A program made the position numbers and the translations under genes. The notes below the pieces were generated by a model. The model was given only the letters and a program-made list of their open reading frames with translations. It searched no databases and was not told the DNA's origin. Shown here piece by piece: positions 6,073-10,564 of a DNA stretch of 10,564 bases. The stretch is from positions 1 to 10,564 of the forward strand of contig JAJZMN010000074.1 in NCBI GenBank assembly GCA_021850345.1, given 5' to 3'. Position 1 is the first letter of the stretch. Each line of letters begins with the position of its first letter. This stretch comes from Actinomycetes bacterium (GTDB lineage: Bacteria; Actinomycetota; Acidimicrobiia; Acidimicrobiales; RAAP-2).

Positions 6073-7056
6073 TCACGACCGGTGGGCGATCCCGGCAGGA
6101 TCGCCTCCCTCGATCTCGCCGAGATCCTCGTCGGTCAGCTCGAGTCGCAGGGCGTCAATGATTGCGTCGACCTGGTCGGCGGAGCGAAGACCGACGATGG
6201 CGCCGTCGACCGCGGGGTTGTGGAGGGTCCAGGCGACGGCGACTGCGCCGGGGTTGGACCGGTATCGGCTGGCGACGTCCTCCAGGCGCTCGACGAGCGC
6301 GAGATGCGCGGAGAGCGCAGGCTCCTGGAAGCGCGCGTCGTGCTTCCGCCAGTCGTCCTCGGGCAGCTGCCCGAGGCGCGCGCGCGTCATCGCGCCCGTC
6401 AGCATGCCCGAGCCCATCGGCGAGTAGACGATGACGCCGATGCCCTGTTCCTCGCAGTAGGGGAGCAACTGCTCCTCGGCCTCCCGCTCGATCAGCGAGT
6501 ACTCCGGCTGGAGCGTCTCGACGGGGGCAACCCGGCCGATGCGACGCAGCTGGTCGACGTCGAAGTTGGAGACGCCGATGTGGCGGACGAGACCCTGGTC
6601 TCTCAGCTCGACAAGCGCCGACCAGCCCTCCTCGATGTCCTCGACGGGATTCGGCCAGTGGATCTGGTACAGATCGATCGCATCGACGCCGAGCCGCTCG
6701 AGGCTCGACTCGGCCTCTTGCAGGATCGAGTCGCGCTTCAGGCGGTGGACGACCCGTCGCCCGGGACCCTCGAGCAGTGAACACTTGGTGAAGACGTACG
6801 GTCGCGCGGCGAGACCTTCCAGGGCCCGGCCGACCACCTGCTCCGAGTGCCCGAAGCCGTAGGCCGCGGCCGTATCGATCCAGTTGACGCCCCGCTCGAG
6901 CGCGCGGTGGATCGCGGCGATCGACCTCTCGTCGTCCTGCGGACCCCAGCCGAACTCCCAACCACCCCCACCGATGGCCCACGCCCCGAAGCCGATGCGG
7001 GTGATCTCGAGACCGGTCCCTCCGAGCTGGGCGGTCCTGAGCGACTCCTCACCCAT
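6073..7056 (-). CDS. Aldo/keto reductase
   Basis: The 327-residue cytoplasmic TIM-barrel enzyme is predicted to reduce aldehydes or ketones with NADPH. All four catalytic residues are visible: D61 and Y66 in WIDTAAAYGFGHSE, K91 in VFTKC, and H133 in YQIHWPNP. Cofactor and barrel signatures follow: GVSNF at 161-165, QPEYSLIERE at 183-192, and VYSPMGSGMLTG at 210-221. The C-terminal GAIVGLRSADQV (285-296) is the usual phosphate-binding region of NADP(H) enzymes. The ATG at 7056 has a GGAGG ribosome site (7062-7066) 5 bases upstream. The length is normal and the frame intact. It follows the secreted-protein gene after about 270 bp, so a separate promoter is likely. Substrate cannot be predicted; it resembles general oxidoreductases of the YhdN/Tas type. 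Confidence 0.95.
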   Translation of the reverse strand: MGEESLRTAQLGGTGLEITRIGFGAWAIGGGGWEFGWGPQDDERSIAAIHRALERGVNWIDTAAAYGFGHSEQVVGRALEGLAARPYVFTKCSLLEGPGRRVVHRLKRDSILQEAESSLERLGVDAIDLYQIHWPNPVEDIEEGWSALVELRDQGLVRHIGVSNFDVDQLRRIGRVAPVETLQPEYSLIEREAEEQLLPYCEEQGIGVIVYSPMGSGMLTGAMTRARLGQLPEDDWRKHDARFQEPALSAHLALVERLEDVASRYRSNPGAVAVAWTLHNPAVDGAIVGLRSADQVDAIIDALRLELTDEDLGEIEGGDPAGIAHRS

Positions 7057-7327
7057 GGGATCCTCCGGATTGGGTTGGCCGGCACAAGCCCATTTCCCGA
7101 CTCCTCAGCGGACAGCGTACAACCGGACGTCCCGGGACGGCCGTGGGCGACGCACGAACCGGCTGGTTCTCCCACCACGGCGCGGAGCCAACCTCGGCCC
7201 GGGCCGGAGCCCTCTTGGAGTCCCTCGCACCCCGACGATCGGCGGGCAGATCGGTGGCCCCGGGTGCGGTGGCTCAAAGACCCGGAGACGGGGCCTGCGA
7301 CAATTCATCGAGCGGGACGGTCTCTGC

Positions 7328-9661
7328 TCAGCTTCGCAGCTTCACCAAGCTCACGACGAGCGCCTGGCGCCGATGGAGCAAGCTGTGCAACCGGATCTCG
7401 AGGCGCCGCACGTTCGCTGCCAACTTCGCCCGAAGAGGGAGATGTTGGCGGAGAGCCCGCAGCGACGCAGTGTGGAACTTGTGGAGCGAGGTGTTGGTCG
7501 TCGAGATCGCCCTGTTCAGCTCCGCCAACGCCCGGTGCTTGGTCACCAGTGCCGCCGCGGCACGCGACGCGGCTTTCGTCCCGGGCGCTGTGGGGGCCGT
7601 GCCGGCCGGTGCCTCGCCGGCGGGGGTCGACGTGCTCGTGGACGACGTCGGCGCAACCGAGGATGGCCGGCGCACTCGCGTCGTGATCGCGCGAATCTCG
7701 ACCTGCAGGATCGTCTGGGGTCCGGTGTCGTAGAGCAAGGGCTTGCTCGGCTCGGTGTACCTGTTGATCACAATGTCGATCTGATCGACATAGGGAGCCG
7801 TCCCATTGTCGGTCAGGGTCATATGGAGCTGGACCTGAGCACCGACCGCGATGTCGAGCGTTCCGGGGCTCGTCACGGTGGCGAGACCGTTCACCTGCGC
7901 ACGGACTGCTTGGGGACTCGCCGGGGGTGTTGTGGCGGCCTCGGCATCGCCGCAGTCTCCACCGCAGCCGGTGTCTCCAACCGCCAGCCGGTGCAGTTCA
8001 AGATTGTTCACCGCGAAGCCGCCCGCGCCGGGGATGAGCAGCGACAGAGTTCCCGAGCACTGGAGGTTCAGGTCTTTCGGCCGGCACGACGGATTGGCGA
8101 CCGTGCTGGGTTCGATGCGGGCCATGAGGCTGAGGCGAATGCTGCTCGCCGCGCTCGACGTCCCGGGATTCTGCGCCGTGACGACGAACCCCGGGGTCGA
8201 TCGGCCTCCCTGGTCCGCGCCACTCTCCACCACCCAGCTCGTCTCTGCGGCCTTGTTTCCGGCAGGTTGACCCGGGCTCGTCGCCGGGACAGACGCTTTC
8301 AGGGTGTAGGTCCCCGGCTCGTTGACCGCGCACCCGTTGAATGTCGCGACCCCTCCCGACGCCGTCGCCTGCAGCGTCGCCGGGTCGGTGCACGTGAGCA
8401 CGACGCCTACCGGCGGGGACACGAGGCTCAGATCCACCTCGGTGTCGTTGTCGGTCGCTGCCACGTTCCCCGCCGCGTCGAGGATGCTGACGAGGATCGG
8501 CGGGGCGGTGGTCTCCGCACTCGTCGAGACGGGGCCCGACGAGATGCTCAAGTGATCCGCACTACCCGGGCCTCCGCTGCTCCCGCCGGAGCTCGAGCCC
8601 AGGGTGATGTCAACCGAGCTGAAGGAGCCGCGGCTGTTGGTGCCGCAGGTGAGCGGGATGATCCCGGAGCCGACCTGGACCGGTGCGCCACAGTTCGCCG
8701 GTGACCCCGGAGCGGCCGGGTCGCTGCTCGGCACCATGACTCCGGCGATTTGAGCATTGCCGAGCATTGGTGGATCGAGAGCCGGGTCGCTTGGGTTCGT
8801 CACGATCGCGAACGTTAAGCGGTAAACGCCCGGTGTCAGGTTGTCCTGCGCGGCGATCCAGTTGTAGGCGTAGACGATGCGGCCGCTGGCATCGACCTCT
8901 GCGGTGAGAGGACCGTCTCCCGGTCCGAGGTTCGCACGGCTCCACGTCGTGAGCGTATGGATGGGGTCGCCGAGCGGGTTACCGTCTGGATCCAGCTTCT
9001 GGATGGTGAGATAGGCGGCCTCGGAGAAGACGCTCGGATGCTCGCCGGCCGCCGACACCGGCTCGCCAGTGGTGCCGAACACCTCGCCCGATCCGCTCCC
9101 GTACAGGGCGTGCGTCGGGAAGTACACAGCGTCGCCCCCCATCGCGTTCACGCCCGTCATGGACACCTCGACAGGGACGGTCGAGGACACCGACCAGCTG
9201 CTCCCCTGGCCGGAGGCCAACGCGCCAACGATGCTGGATCCCCACGTCACATCGGTCTGGACCGGTGACGAATCCCGCGCATCCCTCCAGCTTGCCTGCC
9301 AGCTCGAACCCAGCGTTCCCTGCAGGTAGTACTTGGCGCCGCTCGTGTCGGTGTACGTGCCGTCCGCCGCGGTCGTGAGCGTCGGGTTCGTCGGCGCGGG
9401 GACCCGCAGACCGGTCCAGGCCTGCTGCCAGGGCAACAGGCCCGCATCCGCCGTCGTGTCGGCGAGACCGGTGATCCCGATGCCCTCACTGAACAGGGCC
9501 GGGTTCGACAGGTTGTTGCCCGCCTGCGTGCTCACCGCCCCACCGCCGCTGGTCCCCGGTGCCCCCAAACCGACGTGCTCCGCGACAGGGACGACCGCGG
9601 CCACGGCAATGGCAGCGAGCCCGACTCCGATCTTGGTCAGCAATCGAGGGCGCAGCGACAT
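7328..9661 (-). CDS. Large secreted beta-rich protein of unknown function
   Basis: The 777-residue product is not assigned to a known family. Residues 1-33 form a Sec signal peptide: basic MSLRPRLLTK, then a hydrophobic core at 11-26. Residues 60-315 are Gly/Ser/Thr-rich and beta-like. A Gly/Ser linker (354-367) leads to an immunoglobulin-like or filamin-like domain at about 369-480, with ADHLSISSGPVSTSAETTAP opening it and C424/C443 as a possible disulfide. A second beta domain (about 488-660) carries C526/C535 and C566/C570. A Ser/Thr/Pro linker (665-695) precedes a C-terminal helical tail (about 696-777) rich in Arg, Lys, His and Leu. No LPXTG, lipobox or C-terminal membrane helix is seen, so release or ionic attachment to the wall is likely. 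The ATG at 9661 follows GGAGG (9671-9675) by 9 bases. No enzyme motif was found. Confidence 0.85.
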   Translation of the reverse strand: MSLRPRLLTKIGVGLAAIAVAAVVPVAEHVGLGAPGTSGGGAVSTQAGNNLSNPALFSEGIGITGLADTTADAGLLPWQQAWTGLRVPAPTNPTLTTAADGTYTDTSGAKYYLQGTLGSSWQASWRDARDSSPVQTDVTWGSSIVGALASGQGSSWSVSSTVPVEVSMTGVNAMGGDAVYFPTHALYGSGSGEVFGTTGEPVSAAGEHPSVFSEAAYLTIQKLDPDGNPLGDPIHTLTTWSRANLGPGDGPLTAEVDASGRIVYAYNWIAAQDNLTPGVYRLTFAIVTNPSDPALDPPMLGNAQIAGVMVPSSDPAAPGSPANCGAPVQVGSGIIPLTCGTNSRGSFSSVDITLGSSSGGSSGGPGSADHLSISSGPVSTSAETTAPPILVSILDAAGNVAATDNDTEVDLSLVSPPVGVVLTCTDPATLQATASGGVATFNGCAVNEPGTYTLKASVPATSPGQPAGNKAAETSWVVESGADQGGRSTPGFVVTAQNPGTSSAASSIRLSLMARIEPSTVANPSCRPKDLNLQCSGTLSLLIPGAGGFAVNNLELHRLAVGDTGCGGDCGDAEAATTPPASPQAVRAQVNGLATVTSPGTLDIAVGAQVQLHMTLTDNGTAPYVDQIDIVINRYTEPSKPLLYDTGPQTILQVEIRAITTRVRRPSSVAPTSSTSTSTPAGEAPAGTAPTAPGTKAASRAAAALVTKHRALAELNRAISTTNTSLHKFHTASLRALRQHLPLRAKLAANVRRLEIRLHSLLHRRQALVVSLVKLRS

Positions 9662-9744
9662 AAGACGAGCCCTCCTACCTGCTCGGCCCAGATGGACATC
9701 GCGTCATCCATAACCAACCTTCGCCCCACAACCTGCGTCCCGAA

Positions 9745-9759
9745 AGGGCCAAAGGTCCT
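9745..9759 (-). promoter_or_regulatory. DevR/DosR-like inverted repeat upstream of the secreted-protein gene
   Basis: On the minus strand the 15 bases read AGGACCTTTGGCCCT, an imperfect inverted repeat with one mismatched pair and a 3-base centre. This resembles the GGGACTTTNGGCCCT form of DevR (DosR) boxes of actinobacteria, which activate genes under hypoxia, NO or dormancy. It lies 84-98 bp upstream of the ATG at 9661, a suitable distance for an activator site. No DevR gene is in the window and only one copy was noticed. Confidence 0.4.
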
Positions 9760-10235
9760 GCAGCGACCGCAGATCTTCCACCCATGGTGGGTCGTTCCTC
9801 CCGGTCGGCCGCTTCCGGGCGGGCCCGCGTGCGACGAGCGCGCCGGCCTCCACCGCCCCGTTGGACTGCTCGCGGTGATCCTCGTCTGGCGGAGCTGTTG
9901 ACGTGACGACTGACCTACCGGCGACGCACGCGCGGCGAACTCCCGTTTCCGGGGTGGTGGGCACCACCGCCTTCGCAAGAGGCGTCGTCGGTTTGCGTCG
10001 TCCTCGCCCCGACAAGGACCGGAACCCTGGCTGGCAGGCCGCCAGCGTGTCGCATCGCGCCGTCGGCGCCGCCCGGCGGGAGCAGGGGTCGGGCGCCTCC
10101 CGGGGCGCTCGGCACGAGAGGTCTCGGGGGATGCTTCGCGCAAGCGACGCCCCGCACGCCCCGGTCGAGGGGGTGGCGGTCGGCGACGCAGGGGAACTCG
10201 ACCGGGACGCTTCGGGTTCTGGGCGATCGGCAAAG

Positions 10236-10254
10236 CGACGGTGTTGCTCCGTCG
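10236..10254. terminator. Possible hairpin, terminator-like only on the minus strand
   Basis: The stem CGACGG/CCGTCG (6 bp) has a 7-base loop. On the minus strand it is followed by a short pyrimidine-rich CTTTG stretch. No gene ends here, so a terminator role is weak and would belong to a minus-strand transcript from beyond the window. Confidence 0.2.
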
Positions 10255-10502
10255 ATTCGAGAGCCCATGGGGCCGGCTGCGTGCCGCATGCGCGAGCAAG
10301 CGGCCGCGCGCGTCACGAGGCCCCGGCCGCCGACCCCGTCCCGGCGCGACACCCTCGGCCGGGAACCTCGCGCTCCTGCCAGCGTGCAGGGGGCGGCGGC
10401 GGCCCCGGGGACGCGTCCTCAGCTTTCAATTGCCTGGGCGGTCAGTTCGCTCCTCCTACCCCAAGATGTAGGGGTGAGCGAGTCCGACAGCGATGAGGGA
10501 CG

Positions 10503-10564
10503 GTGGCCAGCCTGATCTCGGAGGTGGCCTACCCGGCGAGCTGGCGGGACTTCATGACCTGGTT
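10503..10564 (+). CDS. Probable IS1595-like transposase, N-terminal fragment, running off the window
   Basis: Only about 20 codons are visible, from a GTG at 10503. The residues AYPASWRDFMTW resemble the N-terminal pattern of IS1595-family transposases (YP-x-S/T-W-x-x-F-x-x-W-F, normally followed by a conserved Cys and an LRWP-type segment just beyond this edge). An in-frame TGA at 10494 prevents a longer N-terminus. The only purine-rich stretch (GAGGGA) is too close to the GTG for a normal ribosome site, so the start is uncertain. The call rests on pattern recognition over a few residues. Confidence 0.45.
   Translation, partial: MASLISEVAYPASWRDFMTW

Larger units (their letters stand above)
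9662..10502. other. Long gene-free stretch upstream of the secreted-protein gene
   Basis: About 840 bp without a convincing gene on either strand; open frames translate to low-complexity Arg/Pro/Gly. It contains the DevR-like repeat at 9745-9759, a perfect 7-bp inverted repeat with a 2-base gap (9953-9959 with 9962-9968) followed at once by a small hairpin near 9968-9984, and a 6-bp hairpin at 10236-10254. Near 10430 it becomes locally less GC-rich, probably the start of the next insertion sequence. Confidence 0.55.

Noticed and set aside
7057..7327. Search for a rho-independent terminator after the secreted-protein gene
   Set aside because: Several GC-rich pairings can be drawn, but none combines a compact stem with a following T-run.
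6884..8704. Long open frame of about 606 codons on the plus strand, antisense to the aldo/keto reductase and the secreted-protein gene
   Set aside because: Its Arg/Gly-rich translation has no family resemblance, and it overlaps two well-supported genes on the other strand; it is a GC-rich shadow.
10459..10476. TACCCC and GGGGTG arms resembling a second CsoR-like site before the IS1595-like start
   Set aside because: The spacing and a mismatch in the second arm do not fit the 16-bp pattern seen at 5074-5089, and it precedes a transposase.

Overview
The window is very GC-rich and reads as actinobacterial chromosome, perhaps Acidimicrobiia or a relative. That placement rests on GC content, GTG starts, an apparently leaderless promoter and the gene families; no rRNA or single-copy marker gene is present. 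No tRNA, rRNA or CRISPR was seen. Almost every long open frame antisense to a gene here is a GC-rich shadow.

Layout, left to right. (1) 1-933, minus: a MalY/PatB-type PLP-dependent C-S lyase, running off the left edge. (2) 934-1650: no convincing gene. (3) About 1650-3184: a decayed IS256 (Mutator)-family insertion sequence. Its transposase has about four frameshifts, an in-frame deletion and lost catalytic positions. Just downstream, inside a pair of 16-bp imperfect inverted repeats that may be the element ends, lies an intact DUF3024 gene. (4) 3251-3844, minus: a carboxymuconolactone decarboxylase-family protein. (5) 3845-4424: no gene seen. (6) 4425-5056, minus: a two-gene operon with a GTGA stop/start overlap, encoding a small membrane protein and a DsrE-like sulfur-relay protein. 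It is preceded by a CsoR/CstR-type palindrome and a leaderless promoter. (7) 5209-5742, plus: a nitrobindin-type heme protein, divergent from the operon. (8) 5743-6072: convergent intergenic stretch. (9) 6073-7056, minus: an aldo/keto reductase. (10) 7328-9661, minus: a 777-residue predicted secreted beta-rich protein with a cationic helical C-terminus and no recognised function. (11) 9662-10502: no gene; it holds a DevR/DosR-like inverted repeat upstream of the secreted-protein gene. (12) 10503-10564, plus: apparent first codons of an IS1595-like transposase.

The genes do not form one pathway. The most coherent theme is sulfur/redox/nitrosative handling: the C-S lyase, DsrE under a CstR-like operator, nitrobindin, the CMD-family protein and the aldo/keto reductase. 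This is only a neighbourhood trend. About a quarter of the window is non-coding and two insertion sequences are present, so it looks like an accessory, rearranged stretch. No clearly new multi-gene system was found. The best leads are the CstR-like leaderless operon, the possible DUF3024 cargo of a dead IS256 element, and the uncharacterised secreted protein.
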